Origin: Rosistilla carotiformis
GTDB lineage: Bacteria > Planctomycetota > Planctomycetia > Pirellulales > Pirellulaceae
NCBI RefSeq assembly: GCF_007753095.1
Contig: NZ_CP036348.1
Span: forward strand, 62,001-126,000
Length of the DNA stretch: 64,000 nt
Direction: 5' to 3'
Numbering within the stretch: position 1 is the first letter of the stretch; each line of letters begins with the position of its first letter. Positions 8,892 to 17,531 of the stretch are shown here, one piece after another. The position numbers were made by a program, and so were the translations under genes. The notes below the pieces were generated by a model, which saw only the letters and a list, made by a program, of their open reading frames with translations, ran no database searches and was not told where the DNA came from.

Positions 8892-9830
8892 GTTATATTC
8901 GTTTCGATGCAAAGCATCTGCGATCGTGCTTGGCTGAAGTTTTCTCCGTGCTCACAGTGTAATCCTGGAATACTTCGGTGTGTCTGCCCGCCGCGAAGGA
9001 GCGCCGGGGCGGCTGCTTCGTGTGGGCGTAGCTCAGTAATGGGGCGTCCCTGGGCGGTTGGAGGTAATTCTGTGAAGTTCTAAGCTTGACTGGGAAGGTG
9101 GCCGGCGGGCCCTCGGAATCGAAGCGGATGAAAGTCTTTTCGCCGAGCTCATTCGTAGGACTTTGCTTCTTTACCGATGGTGTTAGCCACCGATATATAG
9201 GCTAGCAACCAACGAGAGCGAGAGGGGGCACGCGTTCGGCAAGAGTGCTATCACTGACCAGGCTTCATTCGGCGTCACGATCCGTACAGGGCCTGATTTT
9301 AACGATAGAGTTTTGGTCGTCTCCTTGGATTAAATCGAATTTTCCAATACGGAGAGGCGACGCACCGATAGCGGTGGGGCAGGGCCAGATAATGCCGAAG
9401 CAAGCACCCCACAAAACCAAGGTTTCGCGAGGTCTTTTATCAAGACGGAGAACGGATGGCTCTCGGATGCGTTTGCTGTAAGGGATAACGGGATAATCCG
9501 TTGCGCGCGTCAAGGTTGACCTGCTAACGACTCGCCGACCTTGGTTGGTTGTCGTCGGTGGTCACCGGGCTCCCAGCGGTTGTCGCGTTTTATTTGCCAC
9601 GGGGCCAGTCGGCTTCGCTTCGTCATGGATTGAGGAGATGAAACCGAAGTGCCACCGCCGATGAATGGTCTTCGGTAGCGTGGTGTGGCCATCTGCCGGA
9701 TGGGCACCGACAAACAAAACGACGGTCGCTTGGCTGAACGCGATCTCGTTGGCGGTCAAACGGTAAGCAAGTCCGTCGTGCGGTTGAATCGTTTGACGGA
9801 TGGGACCTTTGGCGCGATCGGGACAAGGAA
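8892..9830. other. Long gene-free stretch
   Basis: About 940 bases hold no gene I can support. The only short open frames (for example 9265-9513 minus and 9685-9969 plus) look random. The stretch contains one copy of a hairpin sequence that is also found beside the tRNA-Ser gene. It separates the polysaccharide locus from the efflux operon and may be the remnant of lost sequence. Confidence 0.6.
9403..9439. repeat. Hairpin copy related to the tRNA-Ser terminator
   Basis: The sequence from AAGCACCCCACAAAACC through GGTTTCGCGAGGTCTTTT is an imperfect inverted repeat with a short AA loop. It matches the hairpin at 17149-17186 almost base for base over about 30 positions. On the plus strand it ends in TCTTTT. 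It stands alone here, with no tRNA or gene end beside it. It could be a terminator, a dispersed palindromic element or a relic of a duplicated tRNA locus. Confidence 0.5.
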
Positions 9831-10778
9831 CTACGGCGACCAGTATCGCGACGTCTTCTGTTCCGAGAGAGCCCAGAGTTTGGCGGCCGCTTCTTGGTTT
9901 AGGGCGCACTCGTGTAACGGGCACTCGCCGACCGGACCGACCATCTCCGATCGTTTGGTTGGGCCATAAAGCTTGTAGGGCTCCACCTTCTCTTCGGTTG
10001 CGCACATGACTTCTGGCCAGGAGCCCTTCTCGGCGGATTGAGCGATGATGCGAGAGAGGATGGACCAGACAATTTTGTTGAAGGTGCTGGCGGTATCCTT
10101 CAACAAATTGGTTCGCGACGCGCCGGGATGGCAGACCAGGACGGTAACGTTCTTTCCCGCAGCTTCCACCCGGCGCTGCAATTCGTAGGCGAACATCATC
10201 TGCGCCAGTTTGCTCTGGGCGTAAGAGCTCCAGGCGGTGTAATTCGTATCGAAGTTGAGGTCTTCGAACTGAATTCTCTTGAGCCCCATTTTATAGGCGT
10301 TGCTCCCGACGACGACGATGCGCCCCGCCGACGCTTCGATTCGATCGAAGAGCAATCCCGACAGGAGGAAGTGGCCGAAGTGGTTCACGCCAAGCTGGCT
10401 TTCAAATCCGTCGACGGTGATCTCCTGCCGGGCCACCTGTGCGATGGCGGCGTTGCAGATGAGCGCGTCGATTCGAGGAACCTTCTCCAACAACTCGGTC
10501 GCGGCTTCCCGTACGGAATCGAGCGCCGCGAGGTCCATCCGCACGAAGGTCACGTCCGCACTGCTGCCAAATTCCTGTTTCAGAGTCGCGATGGCAGCGG
10601 CTGATTTGTCGGCGCTGCGGTTCATCATCACCACGGTTGCTCCTTTGGACAGAAGCACCCGTGTCGCCTCAAATCCCGCACCTGCGTTGGCACCGGTGAT
10701 GACGTAGGTTTTTCCCGCAAGGGAACCGAGTCGATCCGGTGTCCAGCCCTGGGGGCCAAAGCTGTTCTTTGTGTTCAA
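9831..10778 (-). CDS. Short-chain dehydrogenase/reductase, retinol/protochlorophyllide-reductase-like subgroup
   Basis: This 315-residue protein is a classical SDR oxidoreductase using NAD(P)H. The cofactor motif TGANAGAG is at residues 28-35, an Asn-Ala-Ala motif follows the fourth strand, the catalytic Ser lies in VVGSNAYK, and the Tyr/Lys pair is in YAQSK. Length and motif spacing fit the retinol dehydrogenase/protochlorophyllide reductase-like SDRs, but the substrate cannot be read. The frame begins with TTG at 10776-10778, with GGAG about 11 bases upstream; I see no better ATG. Only 58 bases separate it from the end of the RND pump gene on the same strand, so it is probably the last gene of that operon. 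Its role there may be detoxification. Confidence 0.85.
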   Translation of the reverse strand: MNTKNSFGPQGWTPDRLGSLAGKTYVITGANAGAGFEATRVLLSKGATVVMMNRSADKSAAAIATLKQEFGSSADVTFVRMDLAALDSVREAATELLEKVPRIDALICNAAIAQVARQEITVDGFESQLGVNHFGHFLLSGLLFDRIEASAGRIVVVGSNAYKMGLKRIQFEDLNFDTNYTAWSSYAQSKLAQMMFAYELQRRVEAAGKNVTVLVCHPGASRTNLLKDTASTFNKIVWSILSRIIAQSAEKGSWPEVMCATEEKVEPYKLYGPTKRSEMVGPVGECPLHECALNQEAAAKLWALSEQKTSRYWSP

Positions 10779-10836
10779 GATTCAAGCTCCGTATTTAGGT
10801 TGTCTTCCTGGAGTGCTGTTCGATGCCGGTCTTCGG

Positions 10837-13800
10837 TCAGACCGATGGGGTTGGAGTGGGATTGTTGGCCTCGCGAAGTCGAGACGAGGGGGACTGAAAG
10901 GAATAGAGGACGGGGATGACAAATAGCGTCAGGGCGGTCGCAAACGTAAGACCATAGATGAGCAACCAGGCTAAGCCTTGCCACAGTGGGCCGCCGGCAA
11001 GGGCGAGAGGAACGAGGCCGCCCACGGTGGTCGCGGTTGTCAGGAAGATCGGCATCAGTCGTTGCCGGGCAGCGTCGACGATGGCAGCATGATATTCGCT
11101 GCGTGTCAGAGGCCGATCCTTCTCGGTCGATGTTTGCTCCACGACGATGTCGGCAAATTCGACGAACAGGATCGCCGAATTCAATACGATTCCGAACAAC
11201 GCCAACACGCCAAGCTGCGGCATGAATCCAAACGCATTGTTGGTTACCCAAAGACCAAACAGAGCGCCGACAAGGGCAAGCGGCAAGGTCACCATGATGA
11301 TCGAAGTGCGGGAGAGACTGTTGAATTGAAAAATCAACAACAGAACGATTGCAATAAATGACATGCCAAACGACCGGAACATTTTCCCTTGAGCCTTCAT
11401 CGACTCTTCAAGAGCCCCGCCGATCTCGATGCGAAATCCGGGAGGCAATTCGGCCTTCACCTGCTCCATCGCCTCGCAATGGAAGACGCGATTGGTGATG
11501 TCGTTGCCCGACGCGCCGTAGTTGATCCGCGATCGGACTTCGATCGTTCGGTTTCCGTCGCGTCGATCGATCGTTTCCAAACGCCATTGCGGTTCGACGT
11601 TTGCAATCGCTGCCAGTGAAACCTTGCCGACGCGGCTTTCGATGTGAGAGCTGTTGACGGCGCCAAGCGACTGGCGGCTCTCGGGCTTCAATCGAAAGTA
11701 AACCGGGATTTGTCGGTCTCCCTCGCGATACATCGTCAGCAGTTTGCCGGAGTAATAAGCGTCGAGCGTTGACGCTACCTCCGCGTTGCGAATTCCCGAA
11801 AGGCTCGCTCGATCGGAATCGACATCGACGAACAACTGCTGGCCGGAGACGCCCCACGAATCGTTGACGTCCCACGTGTCCGGCTCGGCGTCCACGATCG
11901 ACTTGACGCGGTTGGCGATGCGTCGCAGTTCGTTTGCGTCGGCAAGCCCATTACCCACGACCCGCAAAACGACGGGATCCGCGGGGGGGCCAAGCGCCAA
12001 CTCGATCGGAACCACTCGGGCGCCAGCGATCGGCGAAAGCCCTAACTCTTCGTCTCCCTGCCGCGCAACAACTCGCAATTGTTCGGAAAAGTCGTGGGTA
12101 AACTCCCCCTTGGTCGTGTGGATCAGGATTTCGGCGTAGTTGGGCTTCAGCGATTCGGGTTCCCATGTCAGGTACCAGCGCGATCCACCTCCGCCGACGA
12201 TGGTGCGCATGTTGAGCAGTCGTTGATGCGAGTTCCCTTCGGCATCGACATAGGGGCTGAGCGCGCGGATCATCTCTTCCACTTTGCGCGCAGCGCGATT
12301 GGTTTGTTCAATCGAAGCCGATTCGGGTAAATAGATTTCAACGGCAAATTGGTCGCGCTGCGTCAGCGGAAAAAACTCGCTCGAAACGGGCAACTGCGTC
12401 GCAAGCACCAACGTGCCGAAGGAGGCGAAAATGGTGACAAACCGGTGACGCAGCGCCCAAGCGACGGCGCTGCCGTAGATCTGATAGAAGCCGCCGCGAG
12501 CTGGTCCCGTTTGGAGAGGCGCCGCATCTGCTTGCTTTCTGCGAAGACCACGCCACGCGGTTCCAAGCTTATCCATCAGCCACGGCAGCGGCGCGGAGGG
12601 GCGAGACGGGTCGCGCGGCGGACGAATGAACCACGCGGCAAGAATCACGCAGAAGGTCATCGCCAGCAGCCAGCTGACCGCCAGCATGACGGACAACGTG
12701 ATCGGCAGGCTGTAGATGAACTCGCGGTTGGCACCATCCATCGCAATCAACATCGGGATAAAGGCGGCAACCGTCGTCGCGGTTCCGCTCAGCATCGACG
12801 GTCCAAGCATTTTGGCTCCGGCGACCGATGCATCGCGAGGATTCATGCCGGCGATTTGGTTCGTGCGACTCTGGTCGCATACCTGAACCGCATTGTCGAC
12901 CAGCAAGCCAAGCGAGATGATCATCGAGGCCAACGACATCTGTTCCAGCTGGACATCAAAAAGGGTGATGATCGCCAGCGACGCAATGACAACAAACGGG
13001 ATGTTGGCCGCCATGACGGCCGCCGTGCGAAATCCGACAACCAAATAGACCAGGACCACAACAACAAGAATCGCCTGGGCGATGTTCTCGCCGACTTCGC
13101 GAATGCGTTGCTTCACACTGTCCGATTGATCGGAAATGATCGACACCGACAGATCGGGCGGCAACACCCCAGTGCTTTGCAGCTGGGCGACGCTTTCCTT
13201 GGAACGGTCGCATATGTCGATGATGTTCGCGCCCGACTTCATCGATACCGCCAGGATGATCGTGGGCGTCTCAAGGTCGGGCGTTCCGTAGCGGCAAATC
13301 TGCTGGGGCGGGTCGGTGTAGCCGCGCCGAACGTTTAACCCCATGCTTCGGAGTTGGACCTGGTTTACCGCGGCATTGCCAGCTTCGTCTCCGGTCTCCA
13401 CGACACCAACGACCAACGAATCAAACGCCTCCACCGCGCTGGCGTCACCGCTGGGTTTGACAAAAAAGCGTCCATCTTCGCCGTCGATCTTTCCACCGGG
13501 AGCCACGATGTTTTGCGACTGGGCGAGTCCTTCGATTTGATCGGTTGTCAATTCGAGCGTCGACCAATTCCCCTCGTCCGTCTCGATGTAGATCGCTTCT
13601 TCCTGCACTCCGAAGCGACTGACCAACGAGACACCGGGCAGCAGCCGCAGCGAATCGCGTATGCGTTCAGAAAACAGATCGAGCTGCCGTGGCGAGTAGG
13701 CGTATTGCGGGTCGATGAACGAATCGCCGTCGAGCGGTCGCTGGTGGACCGCGTACAGCAAGACGCTGGTGTCCGAAAACTCGTCGAACAGATAGGGCGA

Positions 13801-14178
13801 GATGCTCTCGTGAGGCATCGCCACGTTGCGAATCCGGGCGCGGACGCGATCCCAGGCGTCGTCCACCCTGGCACCCGGTACGCTATCTTCGAGTTCGACG
13901 AAGATAACCGACTGTTCGCTGCTGGATGTCGAGCGAATCAACCGGACTTCTTCCAATCCGTCGATCGCATCCTCCAGCGGATCGGTCACCAGTTTTTCGA
14001 TCTGTTCGGCCGAAGCGCCTTGCCAACGCGTCGTCACGACGGCGATCTTGATCGTGAATTCGGGGTCTTCGCGACGCGGCATGGTGAAGAAGCTGACGCA
14101 GCCCCAGACGACCAGCAACAACACCAGCGTGATCGTGATCGTCGGCCGACGCACGGCGAATTCGGGAAGGTTTCTCAT
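10837..14178 (-). CDS. RND multidrug efflux transporter, AcrB/HAE1 type
   Basis: The 1113-residue protein is an inner-membrane, proton-driven resistance-nodulation-division pump. It has the family layout: an N-terminal transmembrane helix followed by a large periplasmic porter domain, a block of helices, a second porter domain and a final helical block. Typical segments are the start FAVRRPTITITLVLLLVVW, the PRREDPEF motif after the first helix, the conserved IISLGLLVDNAV segment and, in the second half, FGIVLNSAILFVEFAD. The length is slightly above the usual 1030-1050. Its ATG overlaps the stop of the adaptor gene by four bases (ATGA), indicating translational coupling. An outer-membrane TolC-type partner is not in the window. 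The substrate is unknown. Confidence 0.93.
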   Translation of the reverse strand: MRNLPEFAVRRPTITITLVLLLVVWGCVSFFTMPRREDPEFTIKIAVVTTRWQGASAEQIEKLVTDPLEDAIDGLEEVRLIRSTSSSEQSVIFVELEDSVPGARVDDAWDRVRARIRNVAMPHESISPYLFDEFSDTSVLLYAVHQRPLDGDSFIDPQYAYSPRQLDLFSERIRDSLRLLPGVSLVSRFGVQEEAIYIETDEGNWSTLELTTDQIEGLAQSQNIVAPGGKIDGEDGRFFVKPSGDASAVEAFDSLVVGVVETGDEAGNAAVNQVQLRSMGLNVRRGYTDPPQQICRYGTPDLETPTIILAVSMKSGANIIDICDRSKESVAQLQSTGVLPPDLSVSIISDQSDSVKQRIREVGENIAQAILVVVVLVYLVVGFRTAAVMAANIPFVVIASLAIITLFDVQLEQMSLASMIISLGLLVDNAVQVCDQSRTNQIAGMNPRDASVAGAKMLGPSMLSGTATTVAAFIPMLIAMDGANREFIYSLPITLSVMLAVSWLLAMTFCVILAAWFIRPPRDPSRPSAPLPWLMDKLGTAWRGLRRKQADAAPLQTGPARGGFYQIYGSAVAWALRHRFVTIFASFGTLVLATQLPVSSEFFPLTQRDQFAVEIYLPESASIEQTNRAARKVEEMIRALSPYVDAEGNSHQRLLNMRTIVGGGGSRWYLTWEPESLKPNYAEILIHTTKGEFTHDFSEQLRVVARQGDEELGLSPIAGARVVPIELALGPPADPVVLRVVGNGLADANELRRIANRVKSIVDAEPDTWDVNDSWGVSGQQLFVDVDSDRASLSGIRNAEVASTLDAYYSGKLLTMYREGDRQIPVYFRLKPESRQSLGAVNSSHIESRVGKVSLAAIANVEPQWRLETIDRRDGNRTIEVRSRINYGASGNDITNRVFHCEAMEQVKAELPPGFRIEIGGALEESMKAQGKMFRSFGMSFIAIVLLLIFQFNSLSRTSIIMVTLPLALVGALFGLWVTNNAFGFMPQLGVLALFGIVLNSAILFVEFADIVVEQTSTEKDRPLTRSEYHAAIVDAARQRLMPIFLTTATTVGGLVPLALAGGPLWQGLAWLLIYGLTFATALTLFVIPVLYSFQSPSSRLREANNPTPTPSV

Positions 14179-15941
14179 GGTTGCACTCCTTCAAGCGGGG
14201 AAACCATCACTCGGTCTCCGTCGTTCAAGTAGTGCGTCCCTTCGATAACGACCTGCATTCCCTCATGCAATTTCTCTTGCGAAGTCGACGCGATCCGCAG
14301 GAACACTCTTTCCCCAACGACCGACTCTCCGTCGGCGACGTCGACCATGACGCGCCGCGCGATCGGTTCGCTCTCGGAGTCGTCGATCAAATGGATAAAG
14401 GTCAGTCCCTGTTCTTCGCGGACAGCCTTCATCGGGACGTAATAGCCATCGGTCGGTTTGTTCGAAGTCAACGAAATCTGCACAACATCTCCCGATCGCA
14501 GCAGCCAACGCTGTTCGTCGAGCATGACTTGGGAGCCGTTCCAGGTTTCCAGGCTTGGATTTTTCTTTGCGGATCCGTTGGGCGAATCGGCAACTTGGGG
14601 CTTGAGATGCAGCGCACCGGTAATCAAATCGTGCTCGACATCCATCTCCACCTGCGGATCGGTGAACTCGATCGCAACAAACTTCCACCGCCCGAGATAG
14701 GGGATCACGTCGCTGGTGATGCGGACGGGAACTTTGGTGACCGAAAGCAGACGCTCACCTGGCGGCGACGGACTTCCCCATCGACGATTGGTGATCTTCC
14801 AGACATATGTCTCGCCACCGCTCGTGTGAACCGCTTCGCGAACCACCAGCAGACGCTGGTCGCCCGTAATGATAGGGCCGACGTTCAAGGGGGTGATCTG
14901 ATCCGTCCATGCGATCGGATCGTCGGTGTGCAGCGATTCGAACCCCGATTCGTCGATCTCGTTTCGCACATGCAGTGTTACCGTAAACGTTCGCGCGGCG
15001 GGGTCCGCCACCGTATCGACCCGGTAGACCATGCCGCTCAGTTGCCGCGACGTTCCATTGCCATCGGTCACTTGAACCGACAACATGTCGCCGCGACGGT
15101 AGCGGCGCGAGGCGCGGGCGGTCACCTCAAATTCGATGGCCATCGGATCCATCATCTGCACGGTCACCACCGGATCGCCTTCCTTGACGTACGTGCCAGG
15201 AACGGCATGAATCTGTGCAATCTGGCCGGGAAACGGACTGAAGAGAACCGTGTTGCGAAGGTTCCGTTGAGCTTCGGAGAGCTGTTGGTTCGCCTGCAGA
15301 ACCTGTGCATTGAGTGCGAGCTGGCGGGCTTTCGCCTGAGCCAAATCGGCCTGAGCACTGGCCAGACGCGATTTCGCAGTGGAGGCGTTGGTTTGTGCGG
15401 CGTCGAGTTCCGAGCGTGAAATCGCATTCTGTCTCGAAAGCTCAAGCGCTCGTTGCAACTCGAGATCGGCGAGGTCGGACTCGGCCCGTGCGGATTCAAT
15501 CTGAGCGGGCAATTGCAGCTCGATCGTCACAAGGTTGGCATCGCGGTTGAGTTTCGCGACTTCGACGCTGGCGTGAGCCGACTCGGCGGCAATCTTAAAT
15601 GCCTCGTCATCCAGTCGGGCCAGCGGAGTTGCACCGGCGGGCAGCTCATCGATCACACCGCCGATTTGAGGAGTTACCGATTCGTTGGGCTCGATAACTT
15701 CCGCGACACGTCCGGCGACTTCGAAGCCAATCTGCTCGGCTTTCCAAGGCACAACCGAACCTGTTATGAATTGGGTGTTTGTCGGTGAGGACTTTCGTAA
15801 CGTCGTAATCGTGACCGGCAGGGCAGGCTTTTCCGGTGGGACGCTTTCCTCCTGCTTCTGCGTGCAACCGCAAAGGCCGAATCCGCAGAAGGAGCCAATT
15901 GTCAAGACAATGGCGCCGAAGTCTGGTTTTGTAGGTAGCAT
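14175..15941 (-). CDS. RND efflux periplasmic adaptor (membrane fusion protein), probable lipoprotein
   Basis: This 588-residue protein is the adaptor that links an RND pump to an outer-membrane channel. It has an N-terminal hydrophobic segment ending in a lipobox-like LCGC, a biotinyl-lipoyl-like part around VAGRVAEVIE, a long alpha-helical hairpin rich in Ala, Gln and Glu (residues about 120-230), then beta-barrel sections. The helical hairpin contains repeated SARAESDLADLELQRALE-type heptads. It is longer than most AcrA-type adaptors (about 380-400 residues), with extra sequence in the C-terminal half. It is the first gene of the operon with the pump and the SDR enzyme, and is transcribed divergently from a TetR regulator 68 bases away. 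Confidence 0.9.
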   Translation of the reverse strand: MLPTKPDFGAIVLTIGSFCGFGLCGCTQKQEESVPPEKPALPVTITTLRKSSPTNTQFITGSVVPWKAEQIGFEVAGRVAEVIEPNESVTPQIGGVIDELPAGATPLARLDDEAFKIAAESAHASVEVAKLNRDANLVTIELQLPAQIESARAESDLADLELQRALELSRQNAISRSELDAAQTNASTAKSRLASAQADLAQAKARQLALNAQVLQANQQLSEAQRNLRNTVLFSPFPGQIAQIHAVPGTYVKEGDPVVTVQMMDPMAIEFEVTARASRRYRRGDMLSVQVTDGNGTSRQLSGMVYRVDTVADPAARTFTVTLHVRNEIDESGFESLHTDDPIAWTDQITPLNVGPIITGDQRLLVVREAVHTSGGETYVWKITNRRWGSPSPPGERLLSVTKVPVRITSDVIPYLGRWKFVAIEFTDPQVEMDVEHDLITGALHLKPQVADSPNGSAKKNPSLETWNGSQVMLDEQRWLLRSGDVVQISLTSNKPTDGYYVPMKAVREEQGLTFIHLIDDSESEPIARRVMVDVADGESVVGERVFLRIASTSQEKLHEGMQVVIEGTHYLNDGDRVMVSPLEGVQP

Positions 15942-16009
15942 TTATCGTCAGCCCGAATGGCTCTCGTCGCGGCTCGCAGAAAAGTAAACTGAAAGGTGTG
16001 CCTTAGCTC

Positions 16010-16654
16010 ATGGCGAAGAAAAGTAAACCCTCGAGTGCAATATGTGAATCGAGCCCGCGAGAGCGGCTGACCGATCGCAAGCGCGCATCGATCGTGCAGG
16101 CTGCGGTGGAGGCGTTTCAAAAGTACGGATATTTTGCCGCCAGCATGAACGGCATCGCCGAGGCCGCGTCGGTCAGCAAGCGAACGCTGTACAACCATTT
16201 CGACAGTAAGGAGGCGTTGTTTGATGCGATCATTGAGGAGTTGGAGTTTCGCATCGAGCAGCTTCCCGCGTGCGAGTTCAACGAATCGCGTGATATCGTG
16301 GAGCAGTTGGCGGAGCTTGCACACTCCGAAATTGATTTTTGCACGTCCGAAGAGGTGCAGGCGTTTGCCCGTGCCGGATTGTCGCGCGTGTTGGGCGAGC
16401 CGGACGTAGGCCAACAGGTCGACCCACGGCATTTAATGCGGCGAGTGACAACATGGATGAAAAAGGCCCAGGCATCGGGGTGCCTTCTCGAGGCGGATCC
16501 CGAGTTCGCAGCGATGCAATTCATCGGCTTGCTGCGCACGTTTGCTTTCTGGCCAACGATCGTCCACGGCGAGCCCACCCCGTCGCGTCGCAAACGCAAC
16601 CAGATCGTCGAGCGCACCGTTGAAATGTTTCTCAGCCGGTACGGCGTCAGCTAA
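16010..16654 (+). CDS. TetR/AcrR-family transcriptional regulator
   Basis: The 214-residue protein has a typical TetR N-terminal helix-turn-helix (about residues 22-70), including AAVEAFQKYGYFAASMNGIA and VSKRTLYNHFDSKEALFDAI. The C-terminal half is a helical ligand-binding and dimerisation region. It reads away from the efflux operon and shares its 68-base intergenic region, the classic arrangement of a local repressor that is released when it binds a pump substrate. I could not find a clear palindromic operator in those 68 bases. Regulation of the pump is therefore inferred from position only. Confidence 0.92.
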   Translation: MAKKSKPSSAICESSPRERLTDRKRASIVQAAVEAFQKYGYFAASMNGIAEAASVSKRTLYNHFDSKEALFDAIIEELEFRIEQLPACEFNESRDIVEQLAELAHSEIDFCTSEEVQAFARAGLSRVLGEPDVGQQVDPRHLMRRVTTWMKKAQASGCLLEADPEFAAMQFIGLLRTFAFWPTIVHGEPTPSRRKRNQIVERTVEMFLSRYGVS

Positions 16655-17148
16655 GCTATTCGTACGATCCTTTCGCCAATTAACGGCACCCTGACTTGCT
16701 GTGATGCGTTGGGGAATTTTCGATTGGGGCTTCGAAAAATACCGCGTATCCGTTGGCGACGAGCGTCCCATCGGCAACGCAATCATGGACTCGCCCTGGC
16801 GGAGCGGTTCTCATGGCGGCTTGAGAGCCTAATTTTCACGACGCCCTGTTTCACCGTTTCCAAGCTTGCATCCGCATCGCCTGCACCCGCGCATCTCCAT
16901 TGGCGGATCAAAATGAACTGGCTTGCTCATGCGGACAGCGAAAGGGGCCGGCGCTACGACCACCTCGGCAAAGACGAATCCTGCATGGAAATGGAGAACG
17001 GAATCTGCTCACAGGAATCTGCGGGGGCCGCCACCGATGACAAGCATCCTTGAGGCGGGGAGTCATGCCGAATCGAATACCCCAGTGGTTCAAGCAAGGC
17101 ATCTGAGACGCACGATTTTGTCCCCCTTTGGCTGGGGCAACAAAAAAA
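16655..17148. other. Gene-free stretch after the TetR gene
   Basis: About 500 bases between the TetR stop and the terminator of the tRNA gene carry no gene I can support. Open frames here are short and have no protein-like composition. Confidence 0.6.
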
Positions 17149-17186
17149 GCACCCCACAAAACCAAGGTTTCGTGAGGTGCTTTCAT
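17149..17186 (-). terminator. Rho-independent terminator downstream of tRNA-Ser
   Basis: Read on the minus strand, AAAGCACCTCACGAAACC, a TTGG loop and GGTTTTGTGGGGTGCTTT form a long, nearly perfect stem followed by a run of T. It begins six bases beyond the 3' end of the tRNA-Ser gene. A close copy of the stem lies at 9403-9439. Confidence 0.8.
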
Positions 17187-17191
17187 GAAGG

Positions 17192-17273
17192 CGGAGGACA
17201 CGGGACTCGAACCCGCAACCCCGTGAGGGGCAACTGATTTCGAATCAGCCTGCTAGCCATTCGCTTATCCTCC
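17192..17273 (-). tRNA. tRNA-Ser, anticodon CGA
   Basis: On the minus strand the gene starts GGAGGAT at 17273, pairing with GTCCTCC at the 3' end. The anticodon stem-loop CTGATTCGAAATCAG shows anticodon CGA, which reads UCG serine codons. A long variable arm (CCCC, TCA, GGGG) marks a class II serine tRNA, and the T arm contains GGGTTCGAGTCCC. The discriminator is G. The encoded 3' end continues CCTT, not CCA, so CCA would be added after transcription. Total length without CCA is 82 bases. Confidence 0.95.
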
Positions 17274-17531
17274 TCGACCTGGAATTGATAACGTATCGGC
17301 CGACAACCGTCAAGGACGAATCGAGCGGTGGTTTGGCTTTGCGTGCCAAAGTCGCAGCTTTTTGGGGATTTTTCACCAGCTCATCTCTTCGGGCAGCCAT
17401 CCCTTTCCTCGATGCTAGCGATTGGCCGTCGGTTTTGATTCGCATGGGTAGGTCGATCGGTTACGATTGAACGCTACCCCGCCGGTCTCCCTTTGGCCTT
17501 TCCCGCACGTACGTCGCAGCATCGAGTGAAC

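Noticed and set aside
9020-9090. tRNA-like start GGGCGTAGCTCAGT
   Set aside because: No matching anticodon arm, T arm or 3' acceptor strand follows, so it cannot fold as a tRNA.
9265-9513. Minus-strand frame of 82 codons resembling one at 16908-17201
   Set aside because: The shared part comes only from the repeated hairpin sequence; the rest of the two frames is unrelated.
12349-13338. Plus-strand frame of 329 codons within the RND pump gene
   Set aside because: The composition is Arg/His/Gln-rich and random-looking; the minus strand encodes a clear RND transporter.
15942-16009. TetR operator in the divergent promoter region
   Set aside because: I looked for an inverted repeat of 6 bp or more per arm and found none that was convincing.
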